NCBI RefSeq assembly: GCF_006094435.1
Contig: NZ_CP034781.1
Location: 1 to 47,564 of the forward strand
DNA length: 47,564 nucleotides
Source of the DNA: Pseudomonas sp. MPC6
Lineage (GTDB): Bacteria > Pseudomonadota > Gammaproteobacteria > Pseudomonadales > Pseudomonadaceae
Reading direction: 5' to 3'
Both the position numbers and the translations under genes were made by a program. This document shows positions 1-7,788 of the stretch, piece by piece. Every line of letters begins with the position of its first letter. Within the stretch, counting starts at the first letter, position 1. Under the pieces are notes generated by a model that saw only the letters and a list, made by a program, of their open reading frames with translations, was not told where the DNA came from and did not search any database.

Positions 1-565
1 TCGCCTTGAAAGCGATTCCTTGATCCCAGCGGCTTTGCCAATGGTTCAAGTAGGTTTCAGCGAGCGCCGGGTCATTCCAGACCACTAGTGCGTTCTCGCT
101 GTTGCTCTTGGCCGCTGCAGCGGTGAAGTTGAAACTGCCCGTTTCGACCGTCATACCGTCCACCACCATGAACTTGTCGTGATGGATGGCGTACGCATTG
201 ACAGTGCGAGTCGGTATCCCTGCTTTCGCCAGAAGCGTCAGTGCGTGGCGAGCGGCTGACGTGCGTTGTTCCTGCAGGTTGCTGCGATGGTCAGCAACAA
301 CGGCAACATCGACCCCGCGCTGTTTCGCAGCGATCAGCGCACGGGTTACGTCCGGGTTGGTGAACACGTAAGCAGACAGGCGAATGGAGCTGCTTGCTAC
401 CTCAATGGTTCGCAGCACCAGTTTTTGCGCCGATCCCTCCGGCGAAAAGCCGACTTCAATACGCCGGGGGCCATCTACTTCAGCGGCCAGGGCCAGCGTC
501 TGAACGCTGGCCCCCGCGATCAATGCAAACACCAATGCCAATGGCTTGAGCACACTAGAAGCCAT
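1..565 (-). CDS. nuc: PLD-family endonuclease (Nuc), 3' end cut by window edge
   Basis: Reading frame open from an ATG at 565 to the left edge, so the C-terminus is missing. It begins MASSVLKPLALVFALIAGAS, a signal peptide ending near the Ala-rich stretch at about residue 28. About 50 residues before the break it has the phospholipase D catalytic motif H-x-K-x4-D as HDKFMVVD, followed by GSFNFT. This is the single-HKD, secreted Nuc nuclease family, which dimerises to form the active site. Members sit beside the transfer genes of IncN and related plasmids (pKM101 nuc). The start overlaps the stop of the upstream trbM/kikA gene by 11 bp, so it is the distal gene of the mating-pair operon seen here. 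Nuclease function is well supported; a role in conjugation is not shown. Confidence 0.85.
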   Translation of the reverse strand, partial: MASSVLKPLALVFALIAGASVQTLALAAEVDGPRRIEVGFSPEGSAQKLVLRTIEVASSSIRLSAYVFTNPDVTRALIAAKQRGVDVAVVADHRSNLQEQRTSAARHALTLLAKAGIPTRTVNAYAIHHDKFMVVDGMTVETGSFNFTAAAAKSNSENALVVWNDPALAETYLNHWQSRWDQGIAFKA

Positions 566-872
566 TCGGGACGCTCCCCCAAATGTCGTTGGCCTTTTTG
601 GCCAGGCCCTCATCGTCCTTGCACGAAGCAACCGCGTCTCCCCGGGCTGCTTTCGTACGCGACGGGCTGAAATTGCCGTGCTTGTAACGCTTAATGCCGA
701 AATAGTTTTTGATGTACTTGTCGCAGTCGCCATCACGGGTCATGCCCAGCAGGCAGAGCACTGCGCCACAAGCATCCGGGTCGCTGTCATGCCCATATGA
801 GAGGTCGGTAGCATTGACAGCACCGGACAAAAACAGCGCACCGAGCAGCGCAGCAAATGGAAGTTTTTTCAT
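555..872 (-). CDS. TrbM/KikA/MpfK family conjugal transfer protein
   Basis: A 105-aa exported protein. The N-terminus MKKLPFAALLGALFLSGAVNA is a Sec signal peptide with an ANA|T cleavage site. The mature part has ACGAVLCLLGMTRDGDCDKY, the Cys-containing core typical of TrbM/KikA proteins, and further Cys in ASCKDDEG, so disulfides in the periplasm are likely. Family members accompany type IV secretion operons of IncP, IncN and IncP-9 plasmids; their exact role is unclear. It lies just after virB1, and an 18-bp palindrome (883-900) sits directly against its ribosome-binding site (AGAGGG). It overlaps nuc by 11 bp. Confidence 0.75.
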   Translation of the reverse strand: MKKLPFAALLGALFLSGAVNATDLSYGHDSDPDACGAVLCLLGMTRDGDCDKYIKNYFGIKRYKHGNFSPSRTKAARGDAVASCKDDEGLAKKANDIWGSVPNGF

Positions 873-882
873 AAATCCCTCT

Positions 883-900
883 TTTCTCGCGTGCGAGAAA
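883..900. promoter_or_regulatory. Palindromic operator, copy 1
   Basis: TTTCTCGCGTGCGAGAAA, a perfect inverted repeat apart from its two central bases. It lies in the 29-bp gap between virB1 and trbM and touches the trbM ribosome-binding site. One of eight copies in the window. Confidence 0.7.
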
Positions 901-901
901 T

Positions 902-1858
902 TCAGTTGATGATCTGTACGAAAGAAGGTGCTGCTTGGGCTTGGGCTTGGGCTTGGGCTTGCACCGGAGCCGGAGCCGGAGCCGCTGAAGGTGCTGCGAG
1001 CGGCTGGTCAAAGCGCTGGAATCGCTGATCGCTTTCAGGAACATCGGTGTTTAGGTGGACCTGCACCTTGGGTTGTTCTGGCGCCTGAGCTTGTCCAGTA
1101 GGCGCACTCTGGAAAGCCACGGCCTGCACTGGCGCCACTTGTTGGCCGTTTTCGTCGGTCACGATCACCCACGGGGCACTCTGTTGCTGTGAGGCTCTAC
1201 GAGCGCGCACAGGTGCCTTGCTTGCCCCTTGCGACGGAACGGCCATGGCAATCGCCTCATCGCCTTCCAGCGCCTCTACAGCGGGCACAATTGGATCGGT
1301 GGCAGTGGGATTGAGAGCGCCGGTAACAACCTTTTCCACATACGATGGATCGCCTGGCTTGTCCGGCTGGTATCCACGGGTGCGATTGCCGCTGTAGTAC
1401 ATCGAGAACGAATCACGCAACGCTTCTTGCGGTTGAGCGCCCGAAGTCAGCGCTTTGGTGTAGTTCTTCACCATGAGATCGCTGATTGCCTTGAGGTTCT
1501 GGCAAGGCTCAAAGGCTTCGGCATAGGTCATGCCCATGGCGCGCATGTTGGTGACCAGGAGCTGGCCGATTCCTATCGAGAAACGCTGACCCTCCCGCTC
1601 CAGTCGTTCAGCGGTGGCCACCGCCTCGCGCAACGACTGGGGCTGACGCTCCAGCCGTCCACCTACAACCCCAATTGCATAGGGGTTGTAGGTCGATTCA
1701 TTACCGATCAAGGACTTCAGCGTTTGCTGGTGAACTGTCGGTGCACACTTCGCCGCCAGTTCAGAGAAAGGCATAGGGGCAGGCTCATCGGCCCTGGCCT
1801 GGCCGACCGTACAAGCCAGAGCCAGCATCGTTACCGCGAACTTAGGCAGCTTTTGCAT
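902..1858 (-). CDS. virB1: VirB1-like lytic transglycosylase
   Basis: A 318-aa protein with a signal peptide (cleavage near QARA|DEPAP). Residues about 30-180 form an SLT lysozyme-like domain: the catalytic Glu is in SLIGNESTYNPYAIGVVGG, followed by FSIGIGQLLVTNMRAMG and YNP/YYSGN-type motifs. It would open peptidoglycan locally for the type IV secretion channel. The C-terminal third is low complexity, rich in Ala, Pro and Gln, and ends in a tandem Ala-Gln run encoded by repeated hexamers near 935-965, a likely slippage hotspot. The start overlaps the end of virB11 by 17 bp. Placement of virB1 at the end of the operon, after virB11, differs from the Agrobacterium order. Confidence 0.9.
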   Translation of the reverse strand: MQKLPKFAVTMLALACTVGQARADEPAPMPFSELAAKCAPTVHQQTLKSLIGNESTYNPYAIGVVGGRLERQPQSLREAVATAERLEREGQRFSIGIGQLLVTNMRAMGMTYAEAFEPCQNLKAISDLMVKNYTKALTSGAQPQEALRDSFSMYYSGNRTRGYQPDKPGDPSYVEKVVTGALNPTATDPIVPAVEALEGDEAIAMAVPSQGASKAPVRARRASQQQSAPWVIVTDENGQQVAPVQAVAFQSAPTGQAQAPEQPKVQVHLNTDVPESDQRFQRFDQPLAAPSAAPAPAPVQAQAQAQAQAAPSFVQIIN

Positions 1859-2870
1859 ATTGCACCTCCGAAATGTAGCGGCGGCCGTCGAAACCGTATT
1901 CCCACTGAATGACTACATCGATCAGTTGCCGCGAATACTCGACCAGTTGGTTTTTGGTCATATCCGCACCACCTCGGGCAGCCATTGAGGCCAACCGGTC
2001 AAACATCATTTCCGGCGAGTCCGCGTGTATTGAGGACAGCGAGCCGCTGTGACCGGTGTTGAGCAATTCCAGAAACGGGAATGCCTCACCGCCGCGAATC
2101 TCGCCCATGATTGCCCGGTCGGGTGTCAGCCGGAGGATCGATTCAAGCAAGTCGAACGGCGTCACCTTGGCGCGGCCTTGGGCGCCGCGTGAATAGAGCA
2201 GGTGAACCGCGTTCCGGGCTGGTATACGGATCTCACGGGTGTCCTCAATCGTGACAATCCGCTCATGTGGATCAATGTGCTGCAGCATTCCGTTAAGCCA
2301 GGTGGTTTTACCGGCGTTGGTGCCTGCAGAAATCATGATGTTCTTGCGGGCCTTGATGATGCCGATGAAAAACTCTTTCCAGCGCTTGGCCCGGTACAGC
2401 TCTATCAAGTGATCGTCTGAATAGTCGGAGTGCGCCCGAGGTTTGTTGATGTGCTCGAACGCGCCAAATTCTTCGTACTCTTTCAAGGTGATCTGCGTGA
2501 TTCCTGGCTTACGGATACAAACGATGCCGCCAATGTGCTGCTCAACAGCGGGAGCCAGCACAACCTGGACGCGGTAATCACCGCGCTGGTTGTCTGCTAC
2601 GCCATCCGCAAGATTGATCGGGATACGGCCCGACAGGATCGGCGTACTGGTATCAACCTTCTGGTCGGTATGCGCAGCGATTACCTCACCAAGCGAGGTA
2701 ATCAGCGGAACAGTCACACCCTCGATCTGCACTGGCTGCATGAACCGATGGCCGCGAAATCCGGCCCAGACATTGTCCGGGCCGTTGATCGCAATTTCGG
2801 AAACTTCAGGATCATCCAGCAGCGTGACTAGATTTCTCAGCTTGGAACGGAAAGATGCAATAACAGACAT
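1842..2870 (-). CDS. virB11: VirB11-type secretion ATPase
   Basis: A 342-aa protein, the usual VirB11 length. It has an N-terminal domain with NGPDNVWAGFRG, then a C-terminal RecA-like ATPase: Walker A ISAGTNAGKTTWLNG, Asp box TIEDTREI, Walker B LTPDRAIMGEIRGGEAF and His box NTGHSGSLSSIHAD. It is a hexameric cytoplasmic ATPase that powers pilus assembly and substrate transfer at the inner membrane. It lies 9 bp after virB10 in the same direction. Confidence 0.95.
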   Translation of the reverse strand: MSVIASFRSKLRNLVTLLDDPEVSEIAINGPDNVWAGFRGHRFMQPVQIEGVTVPLITSLGEVIAAHTDQKVDTSTPILSGRIPINLADGVADNQRGDYRVQVVLAPAVEQHIGGIVCIRKPGITQITLKEYEEFGAFEHINKPRAHSDYSDDHLIELYRAKRWKEFFIGIIKARKNIMISAGTNAGKTTWLNGMLQHIDPHERIVTIEDTREIRIPARNAVHLLYSRGAQGRAKVTPFDLLESILRLTPDRAIMGEIRGGEAFPFLELLNTGHSGSLSSIHADSPEMMFDRLASMAARGGADMTKNQLVEYSRQLIDVVIQWEYGFDGRRYISEVQYAKAA

Positions 2871-2879
2871 ACCGCTTCC

Positions 2880-4154
2880 TCACTGGATGTAGGTCACGCC
2901 GCCATTGCTGGCGTGCTCGATCTCTTTCTTGAAATGCGAGCTGAAATCCAGATCGCGCTGCAGGTAGATCACCACTCGCGAACCGTGCGGGACGGTCAGC
3001 GTTGGCTGAATATTGGCGTAGCGACCCAGGATCGTCTGAGCAGAGTCAGCCGCGGCTTCCTGCACCTCAGAGCGATAGCGCGAAGACGAGTTTTCCTGAT
3101 CGCCGGACGAAACCCCGGAATTCGAGGCACCGGCCCCAATGATCGACACCGCTGCAGCAACACCAAAAATCTGCGCCCAGTGGTTGTCGACAATGCCACC
3201 CTGGCCAGCGGTGCCGAGCTGGTCAGCACCACCGCTGTTGATGGCAATTTCCATCGCTGGCCTGCCAGGCAGGACAGGCGTGCGCAACCAGTTCCAGATC
3301 GTGAACAAGCGTTCCTGTCCTGGTCGCAGAGTCGCGTTGTAGCTGCCACAAACGGTCGAACCCCATGGGATCATGACCCGGCGACCGGCTGCCGCATAAA
3401 CGTCCTGCTGAATGTCTACACAGACCTGGCCCGGCAACTGGCTGACGGCGCGAGGTTGAAGAACACCCTCGATCACGGCGCCTTGCAAAACCTTGTATTC
3501 GAGATTTTCCAACTGACGACCCGTTGAAACCGGCACGCCATCGGAGAAGGTCGATGCCGCGTAAGCGTCGTTTGCATTGGTCGGTGTCGAAGGGCCATTG
3601 CCCCCCCCAAGCAATGAGCCAGATCCACCCTGTTGGCCACCTGCTCCATCCTTGAAGCCGTCCTCTTTCGCACTGGCGAAAATGGCCGACCGCTGACGAG
3701 CTGCAAGCATCTTCTGCCGCTCCAGCTCCATCTGCATTTCCAACGCTTGCCGCCGCTTTTCTTCTTCACTCAAGCCGGTTTGTTGGTTCTGCCGATCCAC
3801 CACCGAGCGCGGCGTATCAGTAGGAATAGCCGAGCCGTCATTGCTAACGGGGCTTACCTTTGCCGCCTCACGTTTCGGCGAAGGATCCAACACACGCTTG
3901 GGCGAAGCTGCGACCACTTCTTCTTTCTTCAAGCCGCCCGTAGCTTTGCTATCGCCGCTGTTGTTCAGCCAGTAAACGAAGCCCAAACCCGCCACGGTTG
4001 CGACGATCAGCGCAATGCCGGTCGCTTTGTTGGAGCCGCCTTTGGCCTTCAACATCGAGTTGGATTGCGATTCGTTCCACTCGCGAATTTCGTCCTCGCG
4101 AGTTTTCTCCGTCGCTTGTTTTTCAGGGGTCTGCTTGTTGTCTTCAGTGGCCAT
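2880..4154 (-). CDS. virB10: VirB10-type channel scaffold
   Basis: A 424-aa protein with a cytoplasmic charged N-terminus, one inner-membrane helix (residues about 46-64, GIALIVATVAGLGFVYWLNN), a Pro/Gln-rich periplasmic linker with a charged helix (SEEEKRRQALEMQMELERQK), a Gly/Ser-rich spacer, and the C-terminal VirB10/TrbI beta-barrel domain (LQGAVIEGVLQPRAVSQLPG, PWGSTVCGSYN, VPHGSRVVIYLQRDLDF). It spans both membranes and senses ATP use by VirB4 and VirB11. It starts 2 bp after the virB9 stop codon, which suggests translational coupling. Confidence 0.95.
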   Translation of the reverse strand: MATEDNKQTPEKQATEKTREDEIREWNESQSNSMLKAKGGSNKATGIALIVATVAGLGFVYWLNNSGDSKATGGLKKEEVVAASPKRVLDPSPKREAAKVSPVSNDGSAIPTDTPRSVVDRQNQQTGLSEEEKRRQALEMQMELERQKMLAARQRSAIFASAKEDGFKDGAGGQQGGSGSLLGGGNGPSTPTNANDAYAASTFSDGVPVSTGRQLENLEYKVLQGAVIEGVLQPRAVSQLPGQVCVDIQQDVYAAAGRRVMIPWGSTVCGSYNATLRPGQERLFTIWNWLRTPVLPGRPAMEIAINSGGADQLGTAGQGGIVDNHWAQIFGVAAAVSIIGAGASNSGVSSGDQENSSSRYRSEVQEAAADSAQTILGRYANIQPTLTVPHGSRVVIYLQRDLDFSSHFKKEIEHASNGGVTYIQ

Positions 4155-4156
4155 GC

Positions 4157-4936
4157 TTATGCCCCTCCGCCGTCACGGGCACCACGGGTAACAGTGCGTT
4201 TGTAGGGATTCGCCAGGTTCTGCACACACACGTAGGAATTGCCGTCACGCAAAACAAACATGCTGTCCAGGCGCTCAACGACCACGTAGTCACCCTCACG
4301 ACGCTTGTTGACCATCGCCTCGGTGCCATCCGGCAGCACGCGGTAGAACTGCGGCATGTCGGCACCTTTCTTGAGTAGGAACTTGGTGAACTGGCCATCG
4401 TCCATCACCGACTGCAGGCCGATTGCGTCCTTGTCACCCGAAAAGCCGTAGTTGATGTTTGGCTCGCTCGCGGTGCCGGAGCTGGCCATCGGCGCTGGCT
4501 CATTGCTTTTGAACTCGGAGTAGGTGGCCACCCGACTGGTCGGATAGATGAAGCGCACCAGGTACGACTGGCCAGCCGTTTTTTTGGTGCTGCCCAGCTG
4601 GAAGTAATAGGTGCGTTTGCTGGTGATAACGGTCAGGTTAGTGTCCGCATTTTCTTCAACCGGCTTGAGGAAAAGCCGGTTGCGGAATGGGATGGTTTGC
4701 CAGGCGATGGTATCGCCGAGTGCAACAACCTTGACCATTTCGTCTGCTTCGAATTCCAGCGAAGTTTGATAGTTGTACGTCCCTACCAGTTCATAAACTT
4801 GGTTCGGGTCGTAAGGAACTTGTTTTACCCGGCTATCGCTCATAAGCGGCTTTGGCAACTTTGCGGCATGTGCGATGCCACCCGCAAAACACAAACTCAG
4901 GGCGATAGCGGTCGGCAGAATGCAGTTTTTCTTCAT
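4157..4936 (-). CDS. virB9: VirB9-type outer-membrane core protein
   Basis: A 259-aa protein with a signal peptide (ALSLCFAGGIAHAA). It has the VirB9/CagX N-terminal strand pattern (DSRVKQVPYDPNQVYELVG, YQTSLEFEADEMVKVVALGD, FLKPVEENADTNLTVIT) and the C-terminal domain NYGFSGDKDAIGLQSVMDDG followed by FYRVLPDGTEAMVNKRREGD. With VirB7 and VirB10 it makes the outer-membrane core ring. It is preceded by virB8 with a 25-bp gap. Confidence 0.93.
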   Translation of the reverse strand: MKKNCILPTAIALSLCFAGGIAHAAKLPKPLMSDSRVKQVPYDPNQVYELVGTYNYQTSLEFEADEMVKVVALGDTIAWQTIPFRNRLFLKPVEENADTNLTVITSKRTYYFQLGSTKKTAGQSYLVRFIYPTSRVATYSEFKSNEPAPMASSGTASEPNINYGFSGDKDAIGLQSVMDDGQFTKFLLKKGADMPQFYRVLPDGTEAMVNKRREGDYVVVERLDSMFVLRDGNSYVCVQNLANPYKRTVTRGARDGGGA

Positions 4937-4961
4937 GATCAGTTTCCTTGAATTGAATGAA

Positions 4962-5627
4962 TTACCGGCGGCTCAGTTCTTCACTCTTACGGTAAACAGT
5001 AGCCAGTGTTCCGAGCGGGTTTACCCAACGGTCGCCAAGTGCTCTTGGCTTCAGTGTGTTATCGATTTTTACGTTTGCCACATAGTTGGTAACAACCGGG
5101 TCTTTCGTACCCCACTTGTGCAAATAGGATCTAAAAGAAACCTGATACACGTCTCCGACTTTGTTCATCCCATACGCCTGAGCTTCAATCCAGTCCTTCG
5201 CATCAAGCGTCAGGTACGGGTTATCAGGGTTTTCCGGGTTGATCAGTTGTTCATATTCCCGAGCAATGTCCGGCGTGATGAACAAGTGGCATGCATCGGA
5301 AAGTTGCTGTTTACGTTTCGGATCGAACGTATTACATGCACCCACAAAGTCATACAGCGCACCTTGGATCAACGCATCTTCAGAAGACACGTTGTCTTGG
5401 TCGATAACACGCATCTTCAAAACCTCACCATCCGCACCGATGGTCGCAACCACCGGAATGACGGTATGGATCTCTGCCAGCGCGGCCACCGCTATGCCCA
5501 GCCCGAGAATGGCAACGGCCTGGATGCCATTGAGGTAGAACGAACGGTTGCGTTCTTGCTTGGTTTTCTGACCTTCGCGCAAGGCCTTGCGGCGCAGCTG
5601 TTCATCATTCTTAAACGTCTTGTCCAT
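4962..5627 (-). CDS. virB8: VirB8-type inner-membrane assembly factor
   Basis: A 221-aa protein, typical for VirB8. It has a short basic cytoplasmic tail, one membrane helix at about 33-50 (NGIQAVAILGLGIAVAALA) and a periplasmic NTF2-like domain. The domain includes YVANVKIDNTLKPRALGDRW and the family ending NPLGTLATVYRKSEE. VirB8 nucleates the inner-membrane complex. Its ATG shares one base with the virB6 stop (TAATG), so the two are translationally coupled. Confidence 0.92.
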   Translation of the reverse strand: MDKTFKNDEQLRRKALREGQKTKQERNRSFYLNGIQAVAILGLGIAVAALAEIHTVIPVVATIGADGEVLKMRVIDQDNVSSEDALIQGALYDFVGACNTFDPKRKQQLSDACHLFITPDIAREYEQLINPENPDNPYLTLDAKDWIEAQAYGMNKVGDVYQVSFRSYLHKWGTKDPVVTNYVANVKIDNTLKPRALGDRWVNPLGTLATVYRKSEELSRR

Positions 5628-6487
5628 TAGCGACGTACTCCCAAAGTTCTGATAGCCATCATTACAAGCGAGGATCCTTGTACCGCTGCACCCGAAGACA
5701 GTGCCGCCGCCCAGCCACGCACTTGCAACATGCAGATAATCAAGACGCCCTCTACGATCAGGATCGTTCCGTACTGTTGCGCGGTCATTAGTGCTGCATC
5801 GCTGATAGTGGCAGTTTGCGCGACTTCATTGATTGCATCCCCGAAAACCGAATAACCAAAACGAATAATGGCGATGGACAGAATGTAGATAAGTGAGAAG
5901 TTCAGCATCTTACTTAGCCAGTTCATGCCCCATTGCCGAGTCTCCGAAAAGAAGAAGAACGCGATCAAGATCGGAAGAATTGCCATGCTGATAGCAGCAC
6001 CAAACTTTGCAATCAGCATGTTCAGAATGGCGACCACAAACAGAATGCAGTTAATCAAGAAAAGACCGTAGCCCATCAGGATCATCGCAAACTGGCGCCA
6101 ACTAACATTCATCAGAACGCTGGCAACCTTCCCCACGTTTACATACAGCGCGTCGAGCATCGAAGTGGTAGTGCTACCGCCACTCATAATTTTCGCGGCA
6201 ACCGACTCAGTGAACGTGCCCCATGCCTGGTAAAACACAGCCCCGCCACTACCCCAGTTCAACGTGAGAAAGATCAATGATGTGAGCATTGCCCTTTTCG
6301 TAATGTCCCAGTATTTGACGGATTGGCCGTTGTAGATCGAAAGCCCCAACGCTACCCAGTACCCAACAGCAACGACATAGACCAGTGGTGAAACCAGCTC
6401 CGCAAGGTTGGGAAATACTTCGGCGACGAAACTTGTCGTTACTTCGTCCGTAGCCCCGATCAGACCTTCGAGAGTCAGCTGCGCCAT
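5627..6487 (-). CDS. virB6: VirB6/TrbL-type polytopic membrane protein
   Basis: A 286-aa protein with at least five hydrophobic helices, including LVSPLVYVVAVGYWVALGLS, AMILMGYGLFLINCILFVV, ISMAILPILIAFFFF and TILIVEGVLIICMLQ. It has the VirB6 pattern of an N-terminal periplasmic stretch and a central loop. It forms part of the inner-membrane channel. It overlaps the preceding 129-aa gene by 13 bp. Confidence 0.9.
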   Translation of the reverse strand: MAQLTLEGLIGATDEVTTSFVAEVFPNLAELVSPLVYVVAVGYWVALGLSIYNGQSVKYWDITKRAMLTSLIFLTLNWGSGGAVFYQAWGTFTESVAAKIMSGGSTTTSMLDALYVNVGKVASVLMNVSWRQFAMILMGYGLFLINCILFVVAILNMLIAKFGAAISMAILPILIAFFFFSETRQWGMNWLSKMLNFSLIYILSIAIIRFGYSVFGDAINEVAQTATISDAALMTAQQYGTILIVEGVLIICMLQVRGWAAALSSGAAVQGSSLVMMAIRTLGVRR

Positions 6488-6864
6488 GGATTCGATGCCC
6501 CATATACACCCTTGAAGTGCGAGATCACTTCAGGAGAGCGGAAGTCTTCAGCGCTTACGGTCGCACCGGTCTGCGCCTTGATTTCTCGCGCTGTTTTCTG
6601 AATGCAACCCTGCACCAGGGCACCACCGTAGGACGACGACTGCATGTAGATCTCTGCAAAGCAGGTGCCCGGGAACCAGTCGCCAACATCCTTTTTGGTT
6701 GCCTTCAGCAGCGGATTTTCCGAGGTGGCCACCGGCGCCGTCGGGGCTTCACCATCGACCGGCGAGGTCGAAAAGTAGGACGAGGTGTTGATGTAAACCA
6801 GCCCGCCGACCACGACCACACCGACGCAAACAGAGAGGATATGGTGCAGCTTGAACTTAAGCAT
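6475..6864 (-). CDS. Small membrane-anchored protein of the virB operon, unknown
   Basis: A 129-aa protein with a single N-terminal hydrophobic helix (residues 9-25, ILSVCVGVVVVGGLVYI) and a periplasmic tail of about 100 residues with two Cys (GTCFAEIY and VQGCIQKTAREI). I do not recognise the family. It overlaps both neighbours (8 bp with the lipoprotein gene, 13 bp with virB6), so it is translated as part of the operon. It could be a plasmid-specific assembly or entry-exclusion factor; nothing in the sequence decides this. Confidence 0.7.
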   Translation of the reverse strand: MLKFKLHHILSVCVGVVVVGGLVYINTSSYFSTSPVDGEAPTAPVATSENPLLKATKKDVGDWFPGTCFAEIYMQSSSYGGALVQGCIQKTAREIKAQTGATVSAEDFRSPEVISHFKGVYGASNPWRS

Positions 6865-7069
6865 TGGTGCGCTCCTGGTCAGCGGTTACGAACGGGGTGA
6901 ACTGGCAAGCGCACGGTGACTTGTCGAGCTTGGCGGTGTTGGTGACACAGCCGGAGGCTGCGCCGACCAGTACCGCCAGAACGATCACCTTCCAGAGTTT
7001 GGCGATCAGCCACAGCGGCCCCCAGACTGGGGCGGTGATGATTTTGAGCATCAGCAGGATTGCTTTCAT
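6857..7069 (-). CDS. Small lipoprotein-like protein (VirB7 or Eex candidate)
   Basis: A 70-aa protein with a long hydrophobic N-terminus and a lipobox-like AASGC ending at Cys41, leaving a 30-residue mature tail with SPCACQFTP. A small lipoprotein is expected in every VirB system as VirB7. None lies at the usual place between virB6 and virB8, so this gene is the best VirB7 candidate. In related plasmids an entry-exclusion lipoprotein sits at this position instead, so both readings are open. The ribosome-binding site (AGGAGA) follows directly after the palindromic operator at 7082-7099. Confidence 0.65.
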   Translation of the reverse strand: MKAILLMLKIITAPVWGPLWLIAKLWKVIVLAVLVGAASGCVTNTAKLDKSPCACQFTPFVTADQERTNA

Positions 7070-7081
7070 TTCAGATCTCCT

Positions 7082-7099
7082 TTTCTCGCACGCGAGAAT
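7082..7099. promoter_or_regulatory. Palindromic operator, copy 2
   Basis: TTTCTCGCACGCGAGAAT in the gap after virB5, again directly upstream of the ribosome-binding site of the next gene. It breaks the otherwise tightly packed virB operon in two. Confidence 0.65.
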
Positions 7100-7788
7100 T
7101 ACTGTTCAGTCCAGCGAAAGAATTTCTCGTTATCCGCAGTGGCCTGGTTTTCAGCGTTGTTCAGGTTCGCCTGCAGGTTCATGTTCAACGCCTGCAGCTT
7201 CGACTGGGCCGAGGCCAACATGCCGTTTTCAGCAGCAATGCGGTTCTGCAGGTCAGCGGCATCCTTGGCGTTTGTGGTCATGTCCACTTGACGCGAGAGG
7301 GTGGCCAGGTTGTTCAGATGCACCTGCACTTCGCTGTAGAGCGCATCGCCACCGGACATGGCTGCGCGAACGGCATCAGAACTGAGCTGGTAGCCTTGGG
7401 CGCGTTGGCCTTGTGGGTTGGCAAACAGCTCTTGCGGCAAGGTCTTGATCAATTCCTCGTAGTACGATTGCTTGTTGCCATACGCACCGGAGCCTTGCCG
7501 TGCAACGACCTCTTGCCAAGAGCCCGGCACGACCGAAGCCGAGTTGATCGAGTCGTTCAGGCCGATGGCACCACGGCCATAGGAACCTTCGAGGTTGCGC
7601 AGGATGTTGCCTTGGGTCTGATACGAGTCTTTCAGCGTCTCGAATTGTTCCCGCAGAACAACAAGCTGTTGAGCCAGGGCCGCCCAGGTTCCAGCGTCGC
7701 CAGTTGGAACGCCGGTAGCATTCACTTGGCCGCTCACGGCCATGGCCACTGCCACTGCGAGGCCGAATTTCTTCATAGTTGCCATCAT
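7099..7788 (-). CDS. virB5: VirB5-type minor pilus protein
   Basis: The start at 7788 is chosen because its ATG overlaps the virB4 stop (ATGA), giving 229 aa; a longer in-frame start at 7851 would lie inside virB4. A signal peptide (KKFGLAVAVAMAVSGQVNA) is followed by a helix-rich body, with long helices around QQLVVLREQFETLKDSYQTQ and the C-terminal MLASAQSKLQALNMNLQANL. This is the TraC/VirB5 family, thought to sit at the pilus tip and contact recipient cells. Confidence 0.88.
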   Translation of the reverse strand: MMATMKKFGLAVAVAMAVSGQVNATGVPTGDAGTWAALAQQLVVLREQFETLKDSYQTQGNILRNLEGSYGRGAIGLNDSINSASVVPGSWQEVVARQGSGAYGNKQSYYEELIKTLPQELFANPQGQRAQGYQLSSDAVRAAMSGGDALYSEVQVHLNNLATLSRQVDMTTNAKDAADLQNRIAAENGMLASAQSKLQALNMNLQANLNNAENQATADNEKFFRWTEQ

